Made by a program: the position numbers and the translations under genes. Under the pieces are notes generated by a model, which searched no databases, was not told where the DNA came from, and worked only from the letters and a program-made list of their open reading frames with translations. DNA of 64,000 bases from Fennellomyces sp. T-0311 (taxonomy: Eukaryota > Mucoromycota > Mucoromycetes > Mucorales > Lichtheimiaceae): positions 558,001 to 622,000 of the forward strand of contig JALLLT010000007.1 of NCBI GenBank assembly GCA_025266875.1. The letters are read 5' to 3'. This document shows positions 23,179 to 35,604 of the stretch, piece by piece (the first letter of the stretch is position 1; the number at the start of each line of letters is the position of its first letter).

Positions 23179-25360
23179 GTCATTCGTGAATCATAACAGA
23201 AGTAAGTCATTATGCCTCCCTTCTGTAACGGTATCTGCATTTTAATGGAAGCCATATCATTTTTACTACTTGTTGCGCTTCAGGAAGCCATCTCTGCTAG
23301 CACCTTCGACCATTCTATTCCATCCTTGCTATCTTTCATGTACACCCATATCTTGCAATAAACACTCACATCCATCTTTAAACAACTTACGAATATGGTG
23401 CGTGTTTTCCGATGGGAACCATAAAGTATTTTGATGTTTCGAAAGGAGCACGGGTAGTGATAGCGAGCGTGTGGAACAACTTGGCTATGATAACATGCCG
23501 AAAGGAAGTAAAGCTTGTCCACCCTTGGCAATCAGGGAAGACAATTCCTCTTCGTACATGTGGTCATGTAATCTCTTGAAGCAGTATAGGCATATGGTCG
23601 ACGACAAATGCTCATTATCGATGACAGTGCAGTCATCAGTAATCGAACACATTGCTTGCTTGGATTTTTTTTTAGACTCTCTTCGTGTGTAACCAAACAT
23701 CAGATTTTGCCCATACGAATAATATGGTCAGGTTTGAACATTCGCTTGTCGGATTTTCCCTCAGGCACTGTAGCCCATGTTCGAGCAGAGAGCGTGGCAA
23801 AGTTGATTCCTTGTGGCGTTGCCTTGTTATGAGCAGATAGATTGGCAACTCGCTGAAGCGATGGCTGTTTCGGACCACCTGCATCGACATCCATTGCTTC
23901 TGATTGCTCACTTGGACCGGAGATAGGAGAATCACCACCACCGACGTCTGTACCATACTACGAGACAAATCGGTTATTATGTTCAAACATCCATCTCATT
24001 GTTTGGTTGGTTGTACATAAGGTCACCACGATACCGGGGTCTGTATGAGAAATGAAATTTTCCTTTGAAATAATCTAATATCCTGGATCAGCACTAGCTC
24101 ATTTGTAGAGCCTTACTTCCGATCTGCAATGTTTAGACTGAGGCTGGCCTTTGTCTAGCTTGTTTGATTGGTAGAAACATTACCATTAGCTTACCAACTC
24201 TTCACAGATGTCATCCGCAGTGATCCAGTTTTGCTGGCTTGTTCCCTTGCCTTGGCGTGTGCTTGAATATTGGCGTTACGTCCGTTCAAGCTTATGTGAT
24301 CACTTTGCATTTCTTTGGTAAACCATTTTTTGTACAAGCGCTTGCACAAAAATGTTGTTCGCGCATCCTTCACCGGCTCCTGTATCATTTCTTTCTTGTT
24401 GGCAATCACATTTCCACATCAAATTGGTTGTCATATTCATATTGAAGGGATTAAAGAACGCGACGAACCACCTTATCCTGGCGATACTATGCAACGACAA
24501 CGCTAGTGATAGTTATGTTTTGACCACCGTATAAAGTATACAATTTTCGAAGCGTATAGTACAGTGAGTTTGCATCAAGTAACTGGCAGTTATAGCAACG
24601 CCAGATAACATGGTGCCGTTTATTGCATCCAAGAGGTACAAAATCCCTTTGTACAGCAAAGACCTGCTTATTCTCAGCGCTTTCCTTCAGAAACTGGATT
24701 TTGAAGAAATAGTTTACTGTTTTGCAAGTATAAATCTAGGATGATACAAGCACTTTTTTCAAACCATACTTGAAGTAAGTAACGTCCAGGAACCTTAACA
24801 TAAACACTATTTATAACGTCATAAAACTGTTATTTAAATGCCTACGTACCCTACCTAACAAGTAATGCGGAAAGAAGAACTTGGGGTAGTAATCGCTAGG
24901 GTATTGCTTCAGGCACGGGCTCCACATGGAATCTTACGGTCGCAAATAATCATTTAACGGAACTTAAGACTCAATATACTTTTCTTGTACCTGAGCTAAA
25001 CACGTAATCTTGGGGCCCAGCCCCAACACAACAAAACATGTACATACGGAAAAATTGCTTACATATGCCAGACTGCCCTGCAAAGTATGACACGGGGCGC
25101 ATAGCATCCAAACAACTGAGCGTGAAATCGTGTTAACGGACAAAAAATATCTCTACCTTGATCGTTCGGCCAACTTCACTGAAGTGGTCATCCTAGATAA
25201 TCAGCACACTGGTAAGCCAATGCAGCAATATTCAGATGAAACAAAGGTAATTAATATTTTACGCCGCTAGTACATTAAGACCCATAACCTGGACCGTTGA
25301 GATGCAAGATGCTACCGGTTTAAGCTCTACCACAAATGCTGATGGTTTACTGTCGAATCC
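23179..25360. other. Accessory interval with an unrecognised coding remnant
   Basis: No intact gene. On the minus strand, about 23697-23965, one frame is open and protein-like (it includes SPISGPSEQSEAMDVDAGG and later WATVPEGKSDKRMFKPDH) but has no start and ends at TGA; the following minus frame 23485..23694 contains a CxxC (STICLYCFKRL). They may be pieces of one dead gene, perhaps of a mobile element. From 24000 to 25360 I see only AT-rich DNA with a short GC hairpin (TTGGGGC/GCCCCAA) at about 25011. Confidence 0.4.
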
Positions 25361-25800
25361 GCGGGGACACTGGGTAGTTACTTATACCACTGCAGCAGTC
25401 TGTTGAATAACTGTACTGTCATTCGCTGATGGACAGGCCAGATTGTGAGAGATTTGCCTTTCAAGAGAGTCATTCAATACGCGGGGACACTGGGCGAATG
25501 CCTATACCACTGCAGCAGCTTGTTGAATATCTGTGTTGTCATTTGCTGGCGAACAGACCAGGCTGTGAGAGATTTGCCTCGAGAAAGTATCGGTAAACGT
25601 AACACGTATAGTCGGATCCGCGGGGACACTGGGCGAATGCCTATACCACTGCAACAGTCTGTTGAACACCTGTATTGTCATTCGTTGATAAGCAGGCCGG
25701 ACTGTTATGACAAATGGATCGATCCTAAGAGTTTCAGCAGCTCTGTGGGGACACTGGGCTTATGCCTATACCACTACGGTTGTCTGTTGAAAAGGTCGGC
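25361..25800. repeat. Four-unit tandem repeat with conserved heads and variable tails
   Basis: Units start at 25361, 25481, 25620 and 25745 (spacings 120, 139, 125). Each begins with GGGGACACTGGG, then a short variable part and TATACCACT, and TCTGTTGAA; the first three share a further 45 bp or so (TGTCATT..GCTGAT..ACAGGCC). The 35-55 bp before the next head differ between units. Units sit in different reading frames, so they are not repeats of a protein. Unit 4 is the most diverged and loses similarity after about 55 bp. Could be a minisatellite or an array of small structured RNAs. Confidence 0.8.
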
Positions 25801-26150
25801 TATACGTGCAGCTATTTGGTTGTACGTATATGTGTGATATCTTGCATCCAGAGATACTTATCTGCGGGTCGGGTACTTTAAGGTGAATGTTATCGATACG
25901 TTTCAATGTTATTTAGTTGAGCTGATGCGCATTATGTTTTTTAATAGTTCCCAGAGAAATATCCATGATCAGTATTGACGTACACAAATCAATTTATCAA
26001 GGAACGCCTAGTTATTGGTTGAATATATCTCGGATCATTCGCATTCGATGGAGGCTAATGGCGTTTATCATAACATAAAAGTTTATTTGAGCGTTTATGA
26101 TACAGTTGTTATCCGGGTTCTTTTCATAAAAGATAATGATGCATTATAAT
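25801..26150. other. AT-rich spacer after the tandem repeat
   Basis: About 350 bp. Holds a short stretch (about 26061-26105) resembling the inner part of the MITE termini (ATCATAACATAAAAG and an inverted TTTATGAT). No coding signal. Confidence 0.4.
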
Positions 26151-26196
26151 GGGAGAGTTCAGTGAGCTTCCATATAATCATAAACATAAAATGTCC
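26151..26196. mobile_element. MITE copy 2, solo terminal fragment in a promoter
   Basis: GGGAGAGTTCAGTGAGC followed by TTCCATATAATCATAAACATAAAA matches the left end of the 20793 element. No matching right end is present before the D-serine dehydratase gene, so this is a fragment. It lies 77 bp upstream of that gene's start codon and may supply part of its promoter. Confidence 0.65.
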
Positions 26197-26272
26197 ATTG
26201 GTTGCCAGGTACCTTTTACTTTTGTTTCGAGAAAAAACGCGTGGACCGGAGCTTGGTGCAGAACATTCCACG

Positions 26273-27765
26273 ATGATTGCGACAACGACTACACCGCTTT
26301 TGCCATTTTATTCTGCTCTGGCTGAGCAACAGGAACAATTACGACAGTCCACCATCGGCAAGCATCTCCATGAACTACGAACGCCAGCTTTGATCATTGA
26401 CCGCACGGTATTGAAACGTAACTGCGATCGTCTCGGTAACATTCCTGCCGAATACAATGTCAAAGTGCGAGTGCATGTGAAGTCTCACAAGGTAACTTTG
26501 CTGAAATAAAGGAAAAAGTGAGGAGTTCTTAGGAAAAGTCTATTTGAAGACGGTTGAGGCTGCACGCATGCAGCTTGAAGGGGCAAATACCGACGCTATT
26601 GTTGTTTCCACCATGGCTGAAGCACAGATAATGGCCTCGAGCTCGCTGGTGACCGAAGGAAAACTCAAGCAGGTAATTCATCAAGGATCAAATAGATGCT
26701 GTACGATCTAAAGTAAACCTAAGGTGTTGTTAGGTTTCCCTATCACTCCAGACAAGTTTGACGAGATGTTCGCGCTGGCCGAACGGGTGGAGTCGTTTCA
26801 GATTTTCATCGGTACTTACTTTACTCTCCCAAGAGATAGCATTTTCCTGCAAGAAGAGCAACATGTATGTTAAATCAATCCATGCTCATAGATCGTCTCG
26901 AAACGCTGGATGCATTGGAGGAGTATCACAAAACCACATCCACCCATAAGAAGATCGGCGTCTTTATCAAGATCGATTGCGGCTATGGGTAATGCTTGAT
27001 TTTCACACGGTCTAATAGTACAGGGCTATTAACGTTATCTGTATTAGACGCGCTGGCGTGCCATTGGATAGCGCCTTTGAAAAAGTGTCAATTCTTAACT
27101 TGGCAAAGCGTCTTGCGAACTCAAGTTGCACAACATTGAAAGGACTTTATGCTCATGCTGGACATTCGTACAAAGCACGCTCTGCAGATGAGGCGTTGAC
27201 TTATTTGGAAGAGGAATGTGAAAGTGCACGCCAGTTCCGGACACTATTTCTCCAGGAAGCAGGGATCGATATTCCGTATCTCTCTATTGGTGCTACTCCA
27301 ACGGCCCAATCCATCGTCTATCACAAAAATGATCGCGTGCGTAAGGCATTGGAAGGTATAAGTGAAGTGCACGCCGGTGCGTATTCACTCTTGGACCGTC
27401 AACAGATGGCTACTGGGCTTTGTAATGAAAGCGACGTGGCAATCTCTGTGGCATGTAGAGTCGCCAGTCGGTACCCGGACCGAGGTACTGTGCTTATTGA
27501 TGGTGGCGCACTTGCATTTTCAAAGGATGTGACACCCCAAGGTGGCTATGGTCAAACGACGACCGGGATCATACTTAAGTCCATTTCACAAGAGCACGGA
27601 ATTCTTGCGGCAGACTCGGATGGTGATGGCAACGTGCACGTGGGTGATATCGTGCGCGTTATTCCAAATCATTGCTGTTTAGCAGCAGCGTGTCATTTAT
27701 ACTATTTAGTTGTGGAAAGTGGTGATCAAGTGGTTGATGTTTGGTTTCCTGTACGAGGCTGGTAA
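26273..27765 (+). CDS. D-serine dehydratase (D-serine ammonia-lyase, eukaryotic zinc/PLP type), 414 aa
   Basis: Converts D-serine to pyruvate and ammonia. Exons 26273..26491, 26550..26672, 26724..26811, 26892..26988, 27048..27765; all introns GT-AG, 51-80 nt, phases consistent. The fold-type III PLP lysine is in VRVHVKSHK, the barrel continues through VFIKIDCGYGRAGVP and LYAHAGHSY, and the zinc-binding His and Cys pair sits in IPNHCCLAAA near the C terminus, as in yeast Dsd1. The length fits the family. D-threonine aldolases share the fold; the NHCC zinc site favours the dehydratase. The gene is isolated inside repeat-rich DNA with a MITE end 77 bp upstream, but its frame is intact. Confidence 0.9.
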
Positions 27766-30700
27766 CATAATAAAGTTGTACACATAAGTTTTGGCTTTGA
27801 CTTGTTAGGGAGAAAAAGAAGGCGGTTATGAGAGAGTAGGCGAGCGTAAGACAAGAGGTAAAAAGAAAGGTAACAAAGGTATGTTAGATAAAGAAATGGA
27901 CATATTGACGGCTGTTGATGTGAGCCCTCATATTGGCCAGCTTATTTTAGTGGGCGCTTTTGTTTGATTTTTATGACAAGCAAAGAAGCCTTTTTTGGTC
28001 CACTTTTCCTTTACACATCTTTTCTACAGAGTCGTCAGGTAGAATGGAATACCCACCGAATAGTTAAGAAAATATTTGGAAAAAGCTTCATGTGCCTCAC
28101 GCAACGCTCTCTCAAAATTAGGCTTGCTCGCTTCAACAACGGGACTATCCTCTGTTTCAAAAAATATATATCGGTTTCCAGAAGTGCAAGCTCTGCAATT
28201 TGACACGATCATATCAACGAGTTCGAACATGTTAATCCAAGACTGTAGTATGAAATAAGGTATTGCTGTAGGAATATGAGCACCACAGCTACTTTACAGC
28301 TTTTGTTACGATAATAAATAGACTGGTTGCCATGGTTACTGGGCAGTAACTATACTATAAAATTTTTCTGTGAAGTATATATTACGGAAGTTCACTGAAC
28401 ATCCATACGATCATAAACATACGAGAAATCCTTTTCCATATGAGCGTAATAACAGGGTAATTGCACATACTTTTTTGACAGCTTTGTAAAAAGCTTATGC
28501 GACAATTGTTGAGTATCTTTTGAACGACATAAGAGCCTTCTGTGTAAAAAGTGATCGAATTGCCAACTTGACTTCGATTCAGAAGTGCATCTAGGTCGAT
28601 GAGCACAAGTCATAAGTATATTAGCCTCCAAAGAACCACGTGGAGTTGGTTTGAGGTAATGGTGCTGACTTTTTATGTTCCTCATTTTGATCCGGCAGTG
28701 GAATATCCTAAGTATCTTTGAATACGTTTGTTGTACCATCCAATGATTGCATCTTCTTGATATAAGGTACGTTTTGTAGAGAAACTATAGGTGGATCCAG
28801 TGGATGGTAGCGGTTTAGCATATTAACGGTGGAGGAAAAATTTACTTGGAAAAAATACAATATTTGGTCCTTAAGCGAGATTTGCAATAGATACGCTATA
28901 ACTCTTGCGTCACAGAACCGTTGATTTTGTGTCTCTAGTGTGATTTGGGATCGAGTTACGGATGAAAGCGCGTAGACTCCAGCAAAACAGAAATTGGCTA
29001 GAAACATTTGAAATATGAGGCGTGAGACGCAATAAGCGCATGAAGTAAAGTGTCAGAGAAAAAGAACACATGAAATGGAGAAGATACGAAATGGAGAAGA
29101 TACGAAATCGAGGAAATTCGAAGAAATCGAAAAACCAAAGACTGGTATCTTTGAAGATTATCTTAAGGCCTTTTTCGTTGATTATAAAACTGAACCAGCA
29201 ATCGGATTTCCTTGGTATATATGTCAACATTTTTTGCAGAGAATTCAGCGGTAGATTCAGTGGTGCGATCAGTCAGTCAAACCAACGATACAGAAAAATT
29301 AACCCAGGTGAAGGTACAGTTTGTAATTTGTAATGAATAGTACCAGTCGGGAGCAATAGTGGATAACTTGGTTTATGTTTCTAGCGTAACTTGGGACCGA
29401 GATACAGCCAAAAAAAAGGTCGACTTTGGAGAGAACTGGGTAAAAAGAGCAGGGCCTCGAAACGGAAAATCGTTTGAAATGAAAATTGTTAAGTGGAAAA
29501 TGCGTAGGGGATGAATAGCTGAAAGCAAGGCAGCTATAAAGTAAAATCAGTGGTTGTGGGCCTATAGCGAGGTCTTCATAAACTTTAGGCAAGTATAAAA
29601 ACTGTTCTATCGATTGAATGTTCCTTGTATTAAAAAGAAATACTAGTGTTCCTTGTAAAGAATTTCAAGGCGAAATTGGTGGTGTTATTAAAGGGTAGAA
29701 CCAGCAGCATTAGAAAAGGTTTACTGTGAAGAAAAATCTTTTTAACCATTTTTTTGCATTTAAACGATATAAAAAAACAATCACACCAGTTGAAAGTCTT
29801 TAAAATTATGGATGTGGTATTCCAAACCATGAACATTACGGAACCGTAATTTTGTAGTGCTAGTATTTTTTGGGACCGAGGTATGGTTAAAAATAGGCTA
29901 GCGCATCGTGGACGCAAGCCAGTGCTTTTCTGTGGGTTAGCACGAACTGGAATGCCAAATTCACTTGACTATATCACTTGCTGGAGCTCTTTGTTAATAT
30001 CTATTGGCAGCCAACTTCTCCGAAAATGCGACAAATTCTGTATGTATATCAACTTTTGAAGTGGACATGCCACCTTTGCGATGTACATCTAACGTTGTAA
30101 AACACTTAATAACTTTCGGTAGGTATTGCTAAATTCGATATGTGTGGTCTCATTTCTAAATTCTTGTGCCGAGTAAAGCTACGTATGATGACGATTTGAA
30201 CTAAGAAATGAATGCAGTCCAAGCTTGAATATCCTTGATTACAAAGTATTGGTGTTGTGCGCTGCATATGTAGTAACAATCATTTTGACCAGTTGCTTGA
30301 CTAAAACAGGTTTTATTTTTACCAAAGTTTAGCTTAGTGATACAGCATAGTGAGGGCAACTTTTAAGTACAGCAATATTACCTAAATATGTCGTCAACGT
30401 TTTATCAGGCATCAGCACCTAGGGTTTGCTATTTAGTGTAGATATTTGTGAGATGACTTTTTATAGTACGTACGGTGACATACGTACATGGTCTGTAATC
30501 CTTTTTCAGAAAACATAAGGATATACAAAGTCATGAATTGATTGCAACAACGATCAGTCTTTGTAATGAGTAATCTTGGCAACAAATAACTCTCCTGTGT
30601 TCTTGGTCTGCGCCCACATCCGATGTATGACAAAAACTTTATCTCATCCCGTAAACAGAAGGATGACGAGGTTCATCAATACAGAATAATAGACTACTGT

Positions 30701-31105
30701 TCGCGAAAAACTGGTAAGTATACATCTAGGAGTATATGTATGATGAGGAAGTAAGCATAATAAATCTCAGTGGTCCCATCTAGATTATGACCCGAAACGC
30801 ATAACACAAGAACGGTTCTATACAGGTATAAATGCCAGCATTTACACGAGGAAAAGGTTGCTTAGACATTAAAAACTAGTCCAAGAAAATAGGAGACATT
30901 ATTTTGTCATTATGCATTCAGTTTTATGAAGTGATAACATGGCAACAAGTTGATTATATACTAGGCAAAGGCACCGGTCAATGCAAGGCGTAAATCCTAT
31001 TGGACGTCACGACAATGCTCTCGAATTAGGCCACGTGGAGAGCCACACACAGGGTTTCCATTGCCCACACTCACGCTCTTCACTCTTTTCTCCTTGTTGT
31101 CCCTA
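27766..31105. other. 3.3 kb gene-free, repeat-bearing interval
   Basis: No gene supported. Contains MITE copy 3 and three diverged repeats around 28940, 29385 and 29865, recognised by TTGGGATCGAG or TTGGGACCGAG preceded by a CTAG-type sequence. Minus-strand ORFs of about 95 codons at 28708, 29299 and 29630 coincide with these repeats, lack any domain and are probably fortuitous. 30000-31100 is featureless AT-rich DNA. A pyrimidine-rich stretch precedes the Hrd1 start. Confidence 0.5.
28386..28575. mobile_element. MITE copy 3, inverted and truncated
   Basis: Begins with GTTCACTGAACATCCAT and GATCATAAACAT; the following sequence (ccttttccatatgag, agctttgtaaaa, ctgtgtaaaaagt, aattgcc) matches the interior of the 20793 copy read in reverse. 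The far inverted repeat is missing or too diverged, so the end coordinate is approximate. Confidence 0.65.
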
Positions 31106-33259
31106 ATGCGGTTGGCAGTTTATGGAGGATTCTCATCGCTGCTGGCGCTTGGTGTCATTCTCAATGCCATGCATCAGCGTTCGAACTTTTATGCTGCATG
31201 TGTCTACCTGTCGAAATCGAGTGCTTGCATCATGGTAAGAGCGTTCAAGTAGCACACGTACGCTTGGTTCCATTAACATGAATAATAGATCCTTTTGAAT
31301 ATGGGTCTATTGCTCGCCATTTGCTTAGGAAAGACACTGCAAGCTATCTTTTTCGGCAGTCTTCGAGCGATTGAAGTCGAGGTACTTATTGTGTGATATT
31401 ATGGAACAGAGGGCTCATGTTTTTCTATATAGCATTTGTATGAACGATCGTGGTACGCCGTTACAGAAACATGCTTAGCAATGACGATATTCCGTGACGA
31501 ATTCAATCTTCAGTTTGTGATTGTCTTTACCACGCTACTCTTTTTGAAAATCTTTCATTGGTTGTGTCAAGACAGAGTGGAATTTGTAAGCTGCACGCGA
31601 CAATGTTACCACGGCAGAGGATTAACTCGTCAAAAATTAGATGGAGCAATCGCCATCGAGTCGCATAACGTTTCATGTTCGGATGGTCAACTTAATGGCG
31701 CTGTTGCTTATTGTTGACTGTGTGCTCGCTCAACACGCTATTAATGTCACGCTGACCAAGGGAGCAAACATGATGGTTATGTTTGGATTCGAGGTACAAC
31801 TGGCATGGACACAGGGAGCGAAAAAGGCGACTAAACTGGCGATGTAGTACACAATTCTCATTTGCACGATCTTGTCGACTGCCGGCAAGTACATCTTGAA
31901 CGTCATTGATATGCGTAGCGAGGAGCCATGGGAAGGAAAGTCTATGTACGTGTTCTACTTGGATTTGCTCACAGGTATGCCTCGTCTATGGGCTGAATGG
32001 ACTCAAGCTTACGGGACGATGTAGACTTCTTGAAACTGATCACATACCTGGTGTTCTTCTTCTTCATTTGCTACTATTACCAACTGCCACTCCACATCAT
32101 TCGCGACGTATACGTGACCTTCCGTTCGTTCATCCAGAAATGCAGAGACTTATATCGGTACCGTCGTGCAACGCGCAACATGAACGAGTTATACCCCAAT
32201 GCAACCGCCGAGGATTTTGCACGCATGAACGACAGCACGTGCATCATTTGCAGAGAAGACATGCAAGTGACGGACAACAACGATGGCCCAGAAAACGGTG
32301 CGCATCAAAACCAGCCGCAAAACCTTGATCAGCCAAAGAAACTGCCTTGCGGCCATGTATTTCATTTTCATTGCCTACGGAGCTGGTTGGAGCGACAGCA
32401 GAGTTGCCCAACATGGTAAGTGTCGTCATTTTCCCACATCTTACCAGCCGGTAACACTTAATTTAGCCGTCGTTCGGTTTTGGTTGAAAATAACGGAAAC
32501 GCATCAGCGAACCAAAATCGTGCTCAGCAACCAGACCAGCAGCAGCAGCAGCAGCCTCAGCAACCGCAACAACGACCACAGCAGCCACCGAATCCAGTTG
32601 CCGGCACAGACGATAACCGCGCACCGTACCAACAGGATCCTTTCACTTCTGCGCACACACAACCCAATAACGTTCATTATCCACCGTCAAACACGCAGGT
32701 ACCTCCAGCATTTGGTGTTCTGACACCAGATCAATCTTCTTGGGCTACATCGTCAGCAAATCCTGGGATGATCCCGCTCATACCTTTATCAGGAGCCTCT
32801 CTTCCTTTCAACGCGCCAATGGGCGCTCCACAAAGCAGTAATGCTGCCAACGTTACGCTGCCAGAGTCGCTACCGGAATCACTGACGGATGAGGAATTGC
32901 AAATATTATCGACGGCCACGCGAGAAGCAATGGAGCAGCGTTTACGAATACTAGACTCGGTGCAAAGCCAAATATTCCGCAGTATGCAGATATTGACGCA
33001 GGCACTTAGTGTATTTCCTGAAAACAACAACACCAGCACTCAAAATACCACATCACCATCCTCAACTAGACAATCGCCCTCATTCACACCACCCGCCCCC
33101 GAGAGTGCCGAGGCATCAAGGGAGGAAGCTGCGTCATCGTCATGCTCGACTACACGCGAGAACAGCGACGGATCCATGTCCAGCCGGGAGCGAAAAGGCA
33201 AGATGCCGGAAGCGAGTGGATCAAGTAACGGGTATCAGATTGGATCTGATGAGGAATAA
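31106..33259 (+). CDS. HRD1: Hrd1/synoviolin-type ER E3 ubiquitin ligase, 612 aa
   Basis: Membrane RING ligase of ER-associated degradation: it forms the retrotranslocation channel and ubiquitinates misfolded proteins. Exons 31106..31234, 31289..31381, 31433..31585, 31641..31793, 31848..31974, 32025..32415, 32467..33259; introns 50-55 nt. The start MRLAVYGGFSSLLALGVI begins transmembrane segment 1; several hydrophobic segments follow with family motifs HLYERSWYAV and VEFMEQSPSS. The RING-H2 domain is CIICREDM...LPCGHVFHFHCLRSWL...CPTCRR, with the last Cys pair rebuilt across the final intron. The long C-terminal tail is Gln/Pro/Ser-rich. The start codon follows the conserved first membrane helix. 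Confidence 0.95.
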
Positions 33260-33317
33260 AAAAACAACACACGTAATGCTGTATCATACCAACTAGTTTC
33301 TTTATTATTTCAATTGC

Positions 33318-35604
33318 TTAATTCACAGGTGTTGTTACTGCATTCGGTGGATGTGCCGTACTTTCGTTTGCTGCTCCTTCCGATGATGGCATCGTCTCGC
33401 TTTCAAAAGTAGTCGCTGGTATGCTACTGGTGGGCACCGCCAGCGCTGAACTTTGTGTCGGTGAAGATGATGATGGAGAGGACGAAGGGAGCCCTTCAGA
33501 AAACGCGCCTTGTCGTCGAATTTTTTCCATAAAGCCAATCACCCGTGCCAAATCGAGGTCTGGTGGATCACTTTCAATCGCCAGCGTCAATGGCTCCACA
33601 AGATCGTCGATCTTTTCAATAGGAAGGTTGCAACAGGCTGCAATCAGCCGTTTGCACTGCAACTCCTTTTCTGCCGATTGCGCTTTTAGCCCTTCGAGTT
33701 CTGAACGTAGATGCTGGTCATTCTGAGTGTAGCCTGCGATGCGGGACTCGAGCAACGTGATTTGTCGTTCTAGTTGCTGTGTCCGTGATAATGATTCATT
33801 GTTCTCTGGCCGAACCGAGAAGAGTTCATCAATGTCTTGCTTCTCGTCTATTTCGTCTATGGCTGTGGTATTGTTGGCAGGGACCGTCGATATGCCATCC
33901 CATTCACCTTGCAGTGCCGTTTGCAAGTTGCGAATCTTTTGTTGTGCTTCAACGAGTTGTTGCGATTGTGTTTGTTTTGCTTCGAGCGCTTTTCGCGTGG
34001 ATTCGAGTTCTTTGGTTGCAGCTTCAAGCTCTTCCTGGATTGTCTTCAGTTCTTGATCGCGCTGACTAAGCTGTGTTCCGTATTCTTCATCGAGTGCGTC
34101 CACGATCTTTTGAACGGCTATGGTTTCCATATTAGTCTTTCTGTTGTCATAGAGAACGTGCAGAAGCAACATACTTGACACGATTTCTCGGCCACGCTCG
34201 CTTGGCTCAATTGATTGCTTCTGCTGTGATTGCTGTTGTTGCTGCTCGTCCGTGCCGGATTCCTAATTTTTCCATATTGAGCATGCAGATGATGTTTACC
34301 TACTCCTTCCTTTTCCATACTTGAACTTCATTTGGACTGGATTCCGCGTAGTCTTCTGATGACAGACCCGCGTTATTTTTTGTCGATTTTGTCGCGCCTG
34401 CACGCATTAACAGCTTTGCGATATCTGAGCATTGGAGTCTCGCAGCGATATTCAGTGCTGTATCACCTCGATCGTCCTGCCAATCCAAAACCGGCACAGC
34501 TGCCGGATAAGAACTAATGGCCGACAACAGATGGTGCATATAATAAACAGCAGCTTGGGATCGGCCATGGATACTTGCCGTGGCTGAGGCGCGATGTAAT
34601 ACTGTTTGTTTTTTATGATCGACGGCGGTCAATGAACTGCTCAAAGCGCGTAGAATGGTAGGGAACGTGTTGTTATCGAACGAGTTTGTCACGGTGACGC
34701 ATCGCATGAGCGGTGTTTCGCCTGCATAGTTGGCACAAGCCGGATTGGCACCCTTGGATACGAGCCACTTGACAATGGTAACCCGTGCCAACGCGGTTGC
34801 CCAGTGCAACGCGGTATTCCCTTCGTCGTCAATGACGACATCAATATTCATATTTTGTGGGGAAGACTGAAGCAGTTCTGGAATGTGCTCCGGATCATCC
34901 GAAAGGAAAATAGCCATCAGCAGATTCCGGTGCTCGTCACTGGATGTCCTTGGCATGGGGTGTGGCGACCCATTGGCCACTTTTTGCTTTTTACGCCCAC
35001 CGTGTTCTTCATGCGTGCGTCGTGGTATTGCGTTTTTATGCACAGGTGAACTGGCTGTAGACCGTGGTGATGCGGGATGGTTATAGTATGGCGATGCGGG
35101 AGGTCGACTCGATGTCCGTGTATTGCGTTGTTGGTTGTTTAGTTTGCGTTGTGCCGCTACCGCCTGCTCTTTGGTTGGCAACTGATCCTCTTCATTATCA
35201 TTGCCGCCCGATGGCGGTTGGAAGTCAATAATGCACTTCAAGATTTCCAGGACTCTGTAACGTTCGGCAAGTTCTCTTGCTTTGTTGCAGGGAATCCTAA
35301 CAAAGAAAAACAACATTAAACTTTCACACACTACTTGCAACCAAAAAAACGCGATCCTTGAGTCAATTTACCAAGTTCCTTGAAACTTGCCGTAACCACC
35401 TTGTACTTTTTCGTGCTCGCCTGTCAATACTTCTCGCTCTAAGATTTTCGTCCGTTTGCCTTTTTCGATGCCGGCAACCTTTAGAATCTGTGTTGCATTC
35501 ATGTAGGAATCGACTCGTCTCCGCATCACCACCACATCTTGCACCACGGTCTCAAAGACTTGTACGCCAGAGTATGTTGCTGAGTATATTTTGTTGTCGG
35601 CCAT
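33318..35604 (-). CDS. APSES/ankyrin cell-cycle transcription factor (Mbp1/Swi4/Res type), 717 aa
   Basis: DNA-binding subunit of an MBF/SBF-like G1/S complex. Exons 35372..35604, 34321..35296, 33318..34262. The KilA-N/APSES domain occupies residues 1-110 (YSGVQVFETVVQDVVVMRR, ILKVAGIEKGKRTKILE, GGYGKFQGTWIP; the last motif is rebuilt across intron 1). Ankyrin repeats follow (EGNTALHWATALARVTIV, GETPLMRC, KKQTVLHRASA, RGDTALNIAARLQC), then a Gln-rich linker and a long coiled coil (ALDEEYGTQLSQRDQELKT) used for pairing with a Swi6/Cdc10-like partner. Intron 2 uses the donor after NEVQ, because reading on meets a stop. Convergent with HRD1, 58 bp between stops. Confidence 0.94.

Noticed and set aside
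25361..25800. Repeat-spacer look of the tandem array (CRISPR-like)
   Set aside because: Only four units with imperfect heads longer than CRISPR repeats and tails of unequal length, in a clearly eukaryotic genome.
28708..29917. Three minus ORFs of about 95 codons
   Set aside because: They coincide with the diverged non-coding repeats, are Phe/Leu/Ser-rich as expected from AT-rich DNA and have no domain.
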